Source: Deltaproteobacteria bacterium ADurb.Bin151 (lineage in GTDB: Bacteria; Desulfobacterota; Syntrophia; Syntrophales; Smithellaceae). From it: 62,353 nucleotides of DNA. Positions 42,411 to 51,507 of this stretch are shown here, piece after piece (position 1 is the stretch's first letter; each line of letters starts with the position of its first letter). Position numbers and translations under genes: made by a program. The DNA is taken from assembly GCA_002070455.1 (NCBI GenBank), contig MWDG01000011.1:1-62353 (forward strand), read 5' to 3'. Under the pieces are notes generated by a model, which was given only the letters and a program-made list of their open reading frames with translations, made no database searches and was not told the DNA's origin.

Positions 42411-43772
42411 ATGGATAAGGTCAAAAAAAAGGGACCAACAACTTTAGAGACGCTCAAGGAGCTGATCAGCCGCCACCGCGAATTTGACATCATCGATCTT
42501 TTTTCAGACATGCACCCCGCGGACATTGCCGATCTGATCGATGAACTCGAAGAAGAAGACCGACTGCAGCTGTTTTCCCTGCTGGATGTGGAGAAAGCGT
42601 CCGACGTTATTCTGGAGCTCTCCGACAGTTCCAGAGAGCAGATCATTGAAGACCTTTCCAATGAAAAACTAACCGACATCATCGAAGAGATGGAATCGGA
42701 CGATAAGGCCGACATCATCGCCGAACTCTCCGATGATCAGGCCAAAGCCGTCCTTGACGCCATCGAACCTGAAGAATCCGAGGAAGTCAAAGAACTGCTT
42801 CAATACCCCGAGGACACTGCCGGCGGTATCATGCAGTCGGAACTGGTCTCGGTAAAAAAACACGCCACCGTCAATGATGCCTTTCAAGCGGTTGTGGATG
42901 CCAAAGACGAAATGGAAAACATCCACAATATTTTTGTTGTGGACGAAGAAGAAAAACTGATCGGCACAGTGCCCCTGCAGAACCTGATCACCATGAAAAG
43001 GTTCTCGCCTATCCTGGAAATCATCGACGAGGACATCCCCAGCGTGAACGTAGAAATGGACCAGGAAGAAGTGGCACGTCTTTTCGAAAAATACGACCTT
43101 GTTTCCGTCGGCGTTGTGGACAAGGAACAACACCTGCTGGGAAGAATCACCATCGACGACATCATGGACACCGTGCAGGAGGAAACATCCGAAGATATGT
43201 ATCGCATCGCCGGCCTGGGGCACGACGACACCATTTTCAACAAGACCATTGACTCTGTCAAAAAACGTCTCCCCTGGCTCTATCTCAATCTTCTCACGGC
43301 ACTGACTTCCGTGCTGGTCATCGGCTTTTTCGAGGACACGATCAAACTCATGGTGGCGCTGGTATTTTTTATGCCGGTGATCGCCGGCCTTGGCGGCAAC
43401 GCGGGAGGGCAGACCCTGGCCCTGATCATTCGCGGAATTGCACTGGGCGAAGTCACGTTTGAAAACGCCAAGCGCGTCCTGGCCCGTCAGATTGCAGTGG
43501 GAGTAACCAACGGCATTGCCGTGGGTACGGTGATCGCCGTTATTGCTTATTTCTGGAAAGGCATCCCCATTCTGGGACTGGTCATCGGTCTGGCCATGAT
43601 TATCAGTGTTTTTGCCGGCACAATGGTTGGCGTCCTGATTCCCCTTGCCCTGAAAAGGCTCAACCTTGATCCGGCACTGGGCTCCAATATTCTGCTGACG
43701 GCCTTTACCGACGCATTCGGTTTTTTCTCATACCTGACCCTGGCAACCATTTTCCTTAAATTGCTGACTTGA
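42411..43772 (+). CDS. mgtE: Magnesium transporter MgtE
   Basis: A 453-aa Mg2+ channel. Order: an N-terminal superhelical MgtE_N domain (DLFSDMHPADIADLIDELEE), two CBS domains (TAGGIMQSELVSVK, and VDKEQHLLGRITIDDIMDTV), and five TM helices with the GNAGGQT pore motif. The acidic N domain and CBS pair sense cytosolic Mg2+. The ATG at 42411 gives the correct family length; the frame is open further upstream, into truA, but that sequence does not match the family. About 230 bp separate it from truA. Confidence 0.94.
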   Translation: MDKVKKKGPTTLETLKELISRHREFDIIDLFSDMHPADIADLIDELEEEDRLQLFSLLDVEKASDVILELSDSSREQIIEDLSNEKLTDIIEEMESDDKADIIAELSDDQAKAVLDAIEPEESEEVKELLQYPEDTAGGIMQSELVSVKKHATVNDAFQAVVDAKDEMENIHNIFVVDEEEKLIGTVPLQNLITMKRFSPILEIIDEDIPSVNVEMDQEEVARLFEKYDLVSVGVVDKEQHLLGRITIDDIMDTVQEETSEDMYRIAGLGHDDTIFNKTIDSVKKRLPWLYLNLLTALTSVLVIGFFEDTIKLMVALVFFMPVIAGLGGNAGGQTLALIIRGIALGEVTFENAKRVLARQIAVGVTNGIAVGTVIAVIAYFWKGIPILGLVIGLAMIISVFAGTMVGVLIPLALKRLNLDPALGSNILLTAFTDAFGFFSYLTLATIFLKLLT

Positions 43773-43818
43773 TGAGAACATTGAAACAGCCCGCTGAACC
43801 GGAAGGTCGGTGAAAGCG

Positions 43819-44145
43819 CTATTGTTGCGCTTCAAAATATTTCTTATCCCTAATCACGATGTATTTCCCGCATCCGGGACAATTTATCCCGGGTTTTGTA
43901 TTGAGGGCTGATACATTCCTGCCGCAATAAGGACATTGACCCCTGATCAGGGAACGGGCAATCAGCGGATAAGCAACGCCTGCCAAAATGAGAGGAATAC
44001 CGATAACGAGCCCGACACCCGTCAGACTGACCATAATGCCTATGGCAATCAGAATAAAACCTATGGCTGCTCCGGTTAAGCCCCCGACCGGCTTTCCCCT
44101 GCCACCTGCGTTTTTTGTTTCAGCGGATTTATCCGTATTCATCAT
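43819..44145 (-). CDS. Small membrane protein with C-terminal zinc ribbon
   Basis: A 108-aa protein with two adjacent TM segments (about 30-65) and a C-terminal CPYC-x(13-15)-CPGC zinc ribbon, likely cytosolic. The N terminus is Gly/Lys-rich and probably disordered. It is convergent with mgtE. No function is known to me; such proteins may report on membrane or metal state. Confidence 0.7.
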   Translation of the reverse strand: MMNTDKSAETKNAGGRGKPVGGLTGAAIGFILIAIGIMVSLTGVGLVIGIPLILAGVAYPLIARSLIRGQCPYCGRNVSALNTKPGINCPGCGKYIVIRDKKYFEAQQ

Positions 44146-44411
44146 CCATTCTCCTGTTAATCAAAAAACCCTGAAATTGCTGATCCCTTCATAAACAAAT
44201 TAACGTCCCTGCTTCTTTTCAGGTGAAAAGTATAGAAACAGAGGAGTTTAACTGTCAAGAAAATAATGGCTAATTTATTGGAAGTATTTATCTTTATTAA
44301 AATCGATCCACAGACAGCATGTAATTTTTTGCCATTTTTGATCCAAATGTGCTAACTTCCCCAACGCAACAGCAAGGGACAAACTACCATTGGGTCGGGG
44401 AAGGAAGTGCC

Positions 44412-45533
44412 ATGGACAAGATCTCTGAGTTCAGAACAATCATTGAAAACCCTTATTCATATCTCCAAAAAATAAAAGATGAAAACGGCAAAAAAGCAAT
44501 CGGCTATGTCTGTTCATACGCGCCTGAAGAATTGATCTATGCCGCGGGTGCGCTGCCGGTCAGACTTTTCGGCTCCGATTCCATCATTCACCGCGCCGAC
44601 CTCCACCTGCAATCCTACTGTTGCTCACTGGTGCGCGGAATCCTTGAAGATGCGCTTTCGGGCCGTCTCGAACTTCTCGACGGCATGATTTTCCCGCACA
44701 CTTGCGATTCCATCCAGCGTTTATCGGACGTCTGGAGACTTAATCTTGTAAAGTCTTTTCATGCCGATGTTGTCCTGCCGGTGAAACTCACCACTCCCAG
44801 CGCAAAAAGTTACCTGGTCGACGTTCTGAAAAAATTCAAAACCGACCTGGAGCAATGGCTGAACATAAAAATAACGGATGCGGAGCTGAACCGCGCCGTA
44901 AAAACCTACAACGCCATCCGCTCGCTGATGACGCGGCTTTACCGTCTGCGCTGTGAAAATCCTCACATCATCAGCGGACATGATTTTCACACCCTGATCC
45001 GGGCGGCCATGATTGTGGAGCGTGATCATTTTCTTGAAGAGCTGACGGCGATTACAGCCGATCTTGAAAAAACAGCACCTGAAAAAAAATTAACCGGCGT
45101 CAAAAGACTGGTCTTATCCGGAGGCATCTGCAATCATCCGGATGTTTACGACACCATTGAAAATGCCGGCGGTGTCGTGACAGGGGATGATCTGTGCACA
45201 GGGTCCCGGTATTTTGAAGGGGCCATCGATGACCGTATGCCGCCGCTTGAAGCCATCGCGGCAAGATACGCCACACGCGTCGTCTGTCCGGCCAAGCACT
45301 CGGGACTGACCAGTCGCGGCGATAACCTTGTCCGGACCGTCAGGGAATGCGGGGCGGACGGCGTCATATTTATGCTTCTTAAATTCTGCGATCCGCATGC
45401 TTTTGATTATCCTTACCTTAAGGAAATGCTGGATCGGGAAAAAATCCCTTCTCTGCTTCTGGAGATGGAAGAACAGACACAGGCAGGCGGACAATTGCAG
45501 ACGCGGTTGGAAACATTTATCCAGATCTTGTAA
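44412..45533 (+). CDS. 2-hydroxyacyl-CoA dehydratase family subunit (HgdB/BcrC-like)
   Basis: A 373-aa subunit of the 2-hydroxyacyl-CoA dehydratase/benzoyl-CoA reductase superfamily. Those enzymes use a low-potential [4Fe-4S] centre and ATP-driven electron injection to remove water from (R)-2-hydroxyacyl-CoA, or to reduce an aromatic ring. The opening GYVCSYAPEELIYAAGALPVRL, then SYCCSLVRG and FPHTCDSIQRL, hold the family Cys residues. The ATG at 44412 is backed by GGAAG; an upstream start adds 21 unlike residues. It begins a three-gene operon with the second subunit (18 bp later) and activator. The exact substrate is unknown. Confidence 0.88.
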   Translation: MDKISEFRTIIENPYSYLQKIKDENGKKAIGYVCSYAPEELIYAAGALPVRLFGSDSIIHRADLHLQSYCCSLVRGILEDALSGRLELLDGMIFPHTCDSIQRLSDVWRLNLVKSFHADVVLPVKLTTPSAKSYLVDVLKKFKTDLEQWLNIKITDAELNRAVKTYNAIRSLMTRLYRLRCENPHIISGHDFHTLIRAAMIVERDHFLEELTAITADLEKTAPEKKLTGVKRLVLSGGICNHPDVYDTIENAGGVVTGDDLCTGSRYFEGAIDDRMPPLEAIAARYATRVVCPAKHSGLTSRGDNLVRTVRECGADGVIFMLLKFCDPHAFDYPYLKEMLDREKIPSLLLEMEEQTQAGGQLQTRLETFIQIL

Positions 45534-45551
45534 ACAGGCAAAGGCGGCATC

Positions 45552-46832
45552 ATGAATAATCAAAACTCTGATTTTTTGAAAACGCTCGGGATTTATCTCT
45601 TCGGTCAGGCCAAAAAGTTGTCCCTGAAGTTTAAAAAAGCCCCGACCATGAAAGAACTGATGATCGTTTACTACAGTGAAGCTAAATCGGCAAAGCTCAC
45701 AGGGAAAAAAGTGGCCTGGATCACCAGCGGCGGTCCTGTGGAGCCGCTGATTGCGATGGATATCATTCCCATCTACCCCGAAAACCACGGCGCGATGATT
45801 GGCGCGTCAAAAATGGGCGCGGGGCTCTGTGAAAAAGCGGAGGCTATGGGCTATTCCAGCGACCTGTGTTCCTACGCCCGTTCCGACATTTCCTGCGCCA
45901 CCGTCAACGGCGGCCCCATCGGTGGACTGCCGCGTCCCGACATGCTGGTCTGCTGCAACAATATCTGCGGAACTGTGCTCAAATGGTATGAAGTGCAGGC
46001 GCGCTATTTCAATGTACCGCTCTTTATACTGGATACCCCTTTCTGCCATACCGGCTATTCGGAAGACACGGCCCGTTATGTGCGCACCCAGATTGATGAA
46101 TACATCCAGTTCATCGAAGAGGTCTGCGGGAAAAAATACGATTTCGAAAAACTCCGTCAGGTCGGACTTCTCTCCTATGAAGCACAGAAACTCTGGCAGG
46201 CGGTTCTGGACACCGCTGCGCACCGGCCCGCGCCTATGAGCGCCTTTGACGCCTTCTATCACCTGGCGCTGATCGTCACCCTGCGGGGAACAAAAGAAGC
46301 CGTAAAGTATTATCAAAATCTTCTGGCTAAAATGAAAGACCGGGTTGCGAAGGGGATTGGCGTGGTGCCGGACGAAAAATACCGTCTTCTTTGGGACAAC
46401 ATTCCCATCTGGCCCCGCACACGCTGGCTGTCGGAAAAATTCGCTTCGCACAACGCCTGCCTGGTTGCGGATACCTATACATCGGCCTGGTGCGGAACCC
46501 TGAAGTACATCAACGAGGATAAATTTCTCGATTCTATGGCGGAAGCCTACACACGGATTTATCTTAACATCGGGGTTGATGAGATGGCAAAGACGGTCAT
46601 CGAGATGATTGACAAGTATCAAGCCGACGGACTGGTTATGCATTCCAACCGCAGCTGCAAACCCTATTCGTTCGGGCAGCTCGACATTCAAAGGATCGTT
46701 GAAAAGGAACGAGGGATTCCTTCCCTGATGATCGAAGCGGACATGGTCGATGACCGGAGTTTTTCTGAAAGCCAGATTGCAACCCGGATCGACGCGTTTA
46801 TGGAAATCATAAAAGAAAGACGTAAAGAGTAA
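45552..46832 (+). CDS. 2-hydroxyacyl-CoA dehydratase family subunit (HgdA/BcrB-like)
   Basis: A 426-aa second catalytic subunit. Cys-rich stretches typical of the family are SSDLCSYARSDISCA, CCNNICGTVLKWYE and MHSNRSCKPYSFGQ near the C terminus. An N-terminal extension of about 35 basic residues precedes the main domain. It forms a heterodimer with the preceding subunit by analogy. The operon has two catalytic subunits and one activator, unlike four-gene benzoyl-CoA reductase sets, so a 2-hydroxyacyl-CoA dehydratase is more likely. Confidence 0.88.
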   Translation: MNNQNSDFLKTLGIYLFGQAKKLSLKFKKAPTMKELMIVYYSEAKSAKLTGKKVAWITSGGPVEPLIAMDIIPIYPENHGAMIGASKMGAGLCEKAEAMGYSSDLCSYARSDISCATVNGGPIGGLPRPDMLVCCNNICGTVLKWYEVQARYFNVPLFILDTPFCHTGYSEDTARYVRTQIDEYIQFIEEVCGKKYDFEKLRQVGLLSYEAQKLWQAVLDTAAHRPAPMSAFDAFYHLALIVTLRGTKEAVKYYQNLLAKMKDRVAKGIGVVPDEKYRLLWDNIPIWPRTRWLSEKFASHNACLVADTYTSAWCGTLKYINEDKFLDSMAEAYTRIYLNIGVDEMAKTVIEMIDKYQADGLVMHSNRSCKPYSFGQLDIQRIVEKERGIPSLMIEADMVDDRSFSESQIATRIDAFMEIIKERRKE

Positions 46833-46911
46833 GGAGTCAAAAGCGAGGTGTAAGGAGAGCAATTCCTCCTGGCGCCTGACGCCTCACTCCTCACTCCCTG
46901 GGAGAGGTGAT
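46833..46911. repeat. Short G/A- and C/T-rich inverted repeats between dehydratase and activator genes
   Basis: The region reads AAGGAGTCAAAAGCGAGG followed by TGTAAGGAG (46831-46857) and then CGCCTGACGCCTCACTCC plus TCACTCC (46873-46897). The two parts can pair imperfectly. Such GAGGC/GCCTC-type simple blocks recur in related genomes. GGGAGAGG just before the ATG at 46912 serves as the ribosome site. Confidence 0.4.
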
Positions 46912-47679
46912 ATGCGGACAGCAGGAATTGATATCGGTTCGATTACGGCAAAAGCGGCCATTGTGGAAGGCGAAAGAATTCTCGGAACAAAAATTATCTT
47001 TACCGGGTACAATGCGGAAGCTGCGGGGGAAAAAGTTTACAAAGATTTGCTTGCCGAAATCGGGTTGGATGCGTCAGCCGTTTCAAAAATTGTTTCCACC
47101 GGCTACGGCCGCAATTCAGTGAAGTTCGCCCACAGGTCTTTTACGGAAATCATGGCGCATGCCGCGGGCGCATATTTCCTAAATCCAAAAATCAGAACCA
47201 TCATTGACATTGGCGGACAGGACAGCAAAGCCATGGCGCTCGATGAAAAAGGCAAAGTTCAAAATTTCGTCATGAATGACAAATGCGCCGCCGGAACCGG
47301 CCGCTTCCTGGAAGTGATGGCACGGGCGCTTGAAGTCAACCTGGATGAGTTCGGTGCAATGTCGCTGCAATCAAAGATGCCTTCAAAGATCAGCAGTCTG
47401 TGCACAGTCTTTGCGGAATCGGAAGTAATCTCGCTCATCGCCCGCGGCGAAAAAAGGCAGGACATCATTGCGGGCATCCATGAATCCATTGCGGCCCGTG
47501 TTTCTTCCATGCTGGCGCGAATCGGCATTCAGGAACCTGTCATGATGACCGGCGGGGTCGCCCGAAATGCCGGAGTTGTCAATGCCCTGGGGAAAAAGCT
47601 TGGCGCTAAAATTGAAGTTTCAGATTACATGCAGGTCAACGGAGCGATAGGCGCTGCCGTCCTGGCCTCGTCGCTATAG
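46912..47679 (+). CDS. 2-hydroxyacyl-CoA dehydratase activator ATPase (HgdC/BcrA-BadF family)
   Basis: A 255-aa ATPase of the ASKHA fold that binds one [4Fe-4S] cluster between two monomers and fires electrons into the dehydratase on ATP hydrolysis. Motifs in order: GIDIGSITAKAAIVEG (ATP phosphate 1), DIGGQDSKAM, NDKCAAGTGRFLEVMA with the first cluster Cys, and a second Cys near SSLCTVFAESEV. All needed residues are present. It completes the operon 79 bp after the second subunit. Confidence 0.93.
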   Translation: MRTAGIDIGSITAKAAIVEGERILGTKIIFTGYNAEAAGEKVYKDLLAEIGLDASAVSKIVSTGYGRNSVKFAHRSFTEIMAHAAGAYFLNPKIRTIIDIGGQDSKAMALDEKGKVQNFVMNDKCAAGTGRFLEVMARALEVNLDEFGAMSLQSKMPSKISSLCTVFAESEVISLIARGEKRQDIIAGIHESIAARVSSMLARIGIQEPVMMTGGVARNAGVVNALGKKLGAKIEVSDYMQVNGAIGAAVLASSL

Positions 47680-47699
47680 TTCAACTCATGGATATAAAT

Positions 47700-47853
47700 C
47701 CTGCAGAAAGCTATTAGGCTTTTAGGCTGTAGGCTAATAGACTGTTAGGTTAAGAAGTGCGGCGCGGAACGCGCCGATTCCATAAGGCCGAAGGCCTACA
47801 AAATAGACCTAATAGTCTACAGCCTAAAAGCCTACAGTCTAACAGCCTAATAA
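47700..47853. repeat. TAGGCT-module repeat region downstream of the activator gene
   Basis: Permuted TAGGCT/TTAGGCTGTAG modules fill this interval. The 20-mer ATTAGGCTTTTAGGCTGTAG stands at 47713-47732 (plus). Its reverse complement, shortened to 18 bases (CTACAGCCTAAAAGCCTA), is at 47817-47834. A GGCGCG-GAA-CGCGCC palindrome (47761-47775) lies between. The arms could fold into one large hairpin serving both convergent genes as a terminator. The repeat runs to 1 bp before the stop codon of the thioesterase gene. Confidence 0.7.
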
Positions 47854-47854
47854 C

Positions 47855-48295
47855 CTACCTACCTGTTTTTATCTTTTCCAACTCCATAATCTTTACGCGA
47901 AGGTCGTCCGGAATGGGAACTTTCTTATTATTGCGGTAGTCATAGGTTACGACAACGCCTTCACCGTCGGCGGCAATTCTTTTGTGTTTGGTGCTGAATA
48001 CTTCATATCCCATTACGAATTTGTCTTCTTCCATGCTCAATATTTTTGTACCGGCAATAACCGTATCAGGGTATTGCAGTGGCATCTTGAAGCGGCATTC
48101 CGTTGAAGCAAGAATCGGTCCGATGCCCCATTGATTCTGGTAACCCATCATGTTCAGGCGGTTGAAATATTCGATTCTAACGGTTTCAAAATATCGAAAA
48201 TAAATAATGTTATTGACATGTCCCATGGCGTCCATTTCGCCCCAGGCCACGGGAATGTTCATTGTTACCGTGCAAGCCGTTAAGACATCTTCCAT
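47855..48295 (-). CDS. Acyl-CoA thioesterase, hotdog fold
   Basis: A 146-aa single-hotdog protein of the 4HBT family. The block VAWGEMDAMGHVNNIIYFRYFE carries the catalytic Asp and the HVNN substrate loop. It hydrolyses acyl-CoA or recycles CoA; chain preference is unknown. It is bracketed by related TAGGCT-type repeats on both sides and lies between a dehydratase operon and feoAB, which are unrelated to it. It may have moved as a unit with its repeats, though it could simply sit where such repeats tend to insert. Confidence 0.82.
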   Translation of the reverse strand: MEDVLTACTVTMNIPVAWGEMDAMGHVNNIIYFRYFETVRIEYFNRLNMMGYQNQWGIGPILASTECRFKMPLQYPDTVIAGTKILSMEEDKFVMGYEVFSTKHKRIAADGEGVVVTYDYRNNKKVPIPDDLRVKIMELEKIKTGR

Positions 48296-48337
48296 AACAC
48301 GCCTCCCGATTTTGATGAAGAATTCCTTTTAATAACC

Positions 48338-48371
48338 TGCAGTCTCAAAGACTACAGCCTAAAAGCCTAAT
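48338..48371. repeat. Second TAGGCT-module repeat, overlapping the feoAB stop codon
   Basis: CTACAGCCTAAAAGCCTAAT (48352-48371) is the exact reverse complement of the 20-mer at 47713-47732 and a direct repeat of the 18-mer at 47817-47834. The feoAB stop codon (48359-48361) and its last few residues (LLGF) are encoded by it. Confidence 0.75.
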
Positions 48372-50596
48372 AGGTTAACCAATTGATATGCCATCATGCC
48401 GCCCAGATAGGAGACGATCAGGGTCAGGATGATGGTGGAATAAAACCATTTGCTGCTGTTCATTTCCTGTCTCAAAACAGCAATGGTCGCAACGCAGGGA
48501 ACAAACAGCATCATGACAACCAGAAACGCGGCGGCGGAAGCATGGCTCATGACGGAAGGAAGCATGCCGGCCAGTCCTTCTTCTCCGACGGAATACAAAA
48601 CGCCCAGCGTCGCAACAACGGTTTCTTTGGCAACAAGTCCCGTCAAAAGCGCGGTGATCATCTTCCAGTCAAGCCCCAACGGAACGCCCAGTGGTTCGAT
48701 CAGCCTGCCCAGCGAGGCAAGCCAGCTTTTTTCCACCGTACCCGCTGGAAAATATGAAATTACCCAGATGACAATCGAAACAGCAAGAATAACCGTTCCG
48801 GCTTTACGGATAAAGGCGATGATTCTGGCCCAGATCACCATCAAAATGGCCCTGGCGTCCGGACGGTGATAGATCGGCAGCTCCATGATGAAGGGCGCAT
48901 CCTGCTTCCAGAGGGTCTTGTTGACCAGGGCTCCCGCCAGACCCAGCACGGCAATGTTCAGTGCCAGAATGGACCAGGAAACAAACGCGGCCTTCGAACC
49001 GAAAATGGCGGCCGAAATCAGCGTCAGAACGGCAAGTCTCGCGGTACAGGGGACAAATGGAATCAGAAGAAGGGTAATCATGCGGGCCTTGCGCGTTTCG
49101 ATGATCCTTGCCCCGAGAACGGCGGGTATGTTGCAGCCAAATCCCAGACACATGGGAATAAAGCTTTTACCATGCAATCCGACCAGATGCATGATGCGGT
49201 CCATGACAAACGCGGCACGCGCCATGTAGCCGACATCTTCCAGAAACGCCATAATCGCAAAGAAAATGAGCAGAATCGGCAGGAACGTCAACACGGAACC
49301 TGCGCCACCGATCACTCCGTTGATCAGGATGCCGCGCAGCCACAAGGGCCATTCGGCCGACCAGGGTTCAATCATCTTGACAAAATACTGGATACCTTCA
49401 TTCATCCAGTTTTGCAGCGGGATCCCCACGCTGTACGTAAGTCCGAAAACAACGGCCATGACCGCCAGCAGAATGGGAATGCCAAACACAGGACGTGTCA
49501 GGACATGGTCAATCCGATCCGTCAGGACGACTTGCCCCATTCTGAACTGTGACATCGCTGCACGGCTGATTTGTTCAATCCAGTCATATCTGCCGTTGAC
49601 TACAGCATGCAGTGCGTCCTCGTGCTCGCTCAGCATCTCCTGGATCGTGTCCCACGCAGTTTGATCGGCATGCTTCTCAACCAGGGCGGAAGCTTCCGGA
49701 TCTCCTTCCATCATTTTAACAGCGGTCCATTCAGGCGTATAGGGTTCGGGAACCAGCGGACGAACGATTTCCAGAATTTTCCGGTAAATCTGGATATGGT
49801 CCGTGGAAACTTCCGGTTGATTGGGCTGTATTTTAATACCCTCCGCGGCAAAAGCTGAAATCTGGTCCACCAGGTCCCTGATGCCGTTGTTTTTCTTTGC
49901 CACCATCGGAACAACAGGGATTCCCAGTTTTTCCTGAAGGGTTAACGTATTGATCTGGATGCTCTGGCCGGAGGCGACATCCAGCATGTTTAAGGCGGCA
50001 ATGACCGGACGGTTAAGCAGCAGAACTTCAGACAGAAGGTAGAGACTTCTTTCCAGGGCCGCAGCGTTGAGTACCAGGATCACCAGATCCGGTTTTTCAT
50101 GAATGAGAAAATCGCGGGCAACCCTTTCCTCTTCGGAAAACGCGGTGAGGCTGTAGGTACCCGGTAGATCAACGATTCGGATCAGAAGATTGTCCGAACG
50201 GTGCTCTCCTTCTTTTTTCTCCACAGTTTTCCCCGGCCAGTTGCCGACATGCTGTGACAGACCGGTCAGGATATTGAAAATGGTTGATTTACCAACGTTG
50301 GGCTGGCCAACCAGAGCGACCGTGATTTCCTTTTCGATGGCCGGTTCGCAGACGGCTTCATTGGGATCTATTTTATAGACGGAAATCTTTGACGCCTCTC
50401 CCCGGCCCAGCGCAATTCGTGTGCCGGATACCTGAACAACGATCAGACCACCGCTGACCTGGGCAATTCTGAATCTCGCTCCTGTAACAATGCCCATACC
50501 GGCCAGACGGCTTGTGAGCGAGGAACCGCCGTCAATGGAATGAATAATTCCCTGATCGCCTTCGTGCAAGGTGGTTATGATATCGGGAGGGGCCAT
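48359..50596 (-). CDS. feoB: FeoA-FeoB fusion ferrous iron transporter
   Basis: A 745-aa Fe2+ transporter. Residues 5-75 are a FeoA SH3-like domain (LTSRLAGMGIVTGARF, then GTRIALGRGEASKI). Next comes the FeoB G domain with G1 GQPNVGKS (97-104), G3 DLPGTYSL and a helical GDI-like part. A membrane part of about eight or more helices follows, with the inverted gate repeats (GLTYSVGIPLQNWM; FIPMCLGFGCNIPAVLGAR) including the Cys in the latter. A FeoA-FeoB fusion in one chain is known but not the commonest form. The last residues come from a repeat element. Fe2+ supply suits the many Fe-S enzymes nearby. Confidence 0.94.
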   Translation of the reverse strand: MAPPDIITTLHEGDQGIIHSIDGGSSLTSRLAGMGIVTGARFRIAQVSGGLIVVQVSGTRIALGRGEASKISVYKIDPNEAVCEPAIEKEITVALVGQPNVGKSTIFNILTGLSQHVGNWPGKTVEKKEGEHRSDNLLIRIVDLPGTYSLTAFSEEERVARDFLIHEKPDLVILVLNAAALERSLYLLSEVLLLNRPVIAALNMLDVASGQSIQINTLTLQEKLGIPVVPMVAKKNNGIRDLVDQISAFAAEGIKIQPNQPEVSTDHIQIYRKILEIVRPLVPEPYTPEWTAVKMMEGDPEASALVEKHADQTAWDTIQEMLSEHEDALHAVVNGRYDWIEQISRAAMSQFRMGQVVLTDRIDHVLTRPVFGIPILLAVMAVVFGLTYSVGIPLQNWMNEGIQYFVKMIEPWSAEWPLWLRGILINGVIGGAGSVLTFLPILLIFFAIMAFLEDVGYMARAAFVMDRIMHLVGLHGKSFIPMCLGFGCNIPAVLGARIIETRKARMITLLLIPFVPCTARLAVLTLISAAIFGSKAAFVSWSILALNIAVLGLAGALVNKTLWKQDAPFIMELPIYHRPDARAILMVIWARIIAFIRKAGTVILAVSIVIWVISYFPAGTVEKSWLASLGRLIEPLGVPLGLDWKMITALLTGLVAKETVVATLGVLYSVGEEGLAGMLPSVMSHASAAAFLVVMMLFVPCVATIAVLRQEMNSSKWFYSTIILTLIVSYLGGMMAYQLVNLLGF

Positions 50597-50615
50597 ATCC
50601 TTCTTCTTTCAGGCA

Positions 50616-51476
50616 TCAACACGCAAGACTGATGCGATATTTTTTCAAAATCATTACCGGACCGTAGGAGGTTTTGGTCCGCCGCAGATTCCCGTTGCCC
50701 ATGTCTTCTTCCAGATTCAGATAACGATATTTCGACTCCAGCTTTTTGGCCGTGTCATTGAACATAAACTCATAAATGCCGTGATACCGTTTTGAGGCTT
50801 TGGCAAAATGCAGGCAAAACATGTCGGCATTCAGCGGCTCACCAATAATAAATCCCGCGGGTTTATTTTCAATATAGTAGATTGTGCCCCACAGCGCAAG
50901 CTCTGTAAAGTGCCTCAAAGCCTCCGCACATACGGAAAAATCGGTTTTACTCTCGGTCACAATCGATTCATACTGCCACTGGCGCAGAACTGTTGTCGCG
51001 TCATCGATATTCACGCCGCCGATGGGCAGACCATGCGGCCGGTACCGGCCGCAAAACTGATTCAGATGATTACGGTGCCTGGTGTAGGTTTTGCCCGCAA
51101 AGGACGCCATATTCTTTGTCAGATAAATGTAATCCGATTCGCTATCGTCATGCGTCACACGGAAAGTCTTTTCAGGAAGACAGGACAGCCATTCTTCTGG
51201 AACGGGAAAAAAGAAGTTCTCATGATCCAGCAGTTCCTTGATAATTTCGGCACTGCACAGGCGCAGGTCGGCAAGCGGCATAATGTAGTTTTGTCCCTGC
51301 CGGTTATAGGCGGAAATGAAAATGCCGCAGTCCTTTTTGAGGATTTCATACCGGTGGACATTACGAAACAGATAGACATTGGCAAAGGTGTAATCCGATA
51401 TGCTGAGGTTTAATTGATGAAAATGATCCGCCAGAATACTTCGGTGAGTCAGATCAATGGTTTCTTTAATATCCAT
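50616..51476 (-). CDS. DUF2156-family (GNAT-like) protein
   Basis: A 286-aa protein with the double GNAT-like fold of the DUF2156 family: an N-terminal SDYTFANVYLFR segment and a C-terminal GFIIGEP, FAKASKRYHGIYEFMFNDTAKKL stretch. Family relatives include the C-terminal domain of phosphatidylglycerol lysyltransferases, but stand-alone cytosolic members have no assigned acceptor. It lies 19 bp upstream of feoAB. An aminoacyl or acyl transfer is conceivable. Confidence 0.8.
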   Translation of the reverse strand: MDIKETIDLTHRSILADHFHQLNLSISDYTFANVYLFRNVHRYEILKKDCGIFISAYNRQGQNYIMPLADLRLCSAEIIKELLDHENFFFPVPEEWLSCLPEKTFRVTHDDSESDYIYLTKNMASFAGKTYTRHRNHLNQFCGRYRPHGLPIGGVNIDDATTVLRQWQYESIVTESKTDFSVCAEALRHFTELALWGTIYYIENKPAGFIIGEPLNADMFCLHFAKASKRYHGIYEFMFNDTAKKLESKYRYLNLEEDMGNGNLRRTKTSYGPVMILKKYRISLAC

Positions 51477-51507
51477 AAAATAACGGTTTGCGTCCCCTTC
51501 CCGCCGG

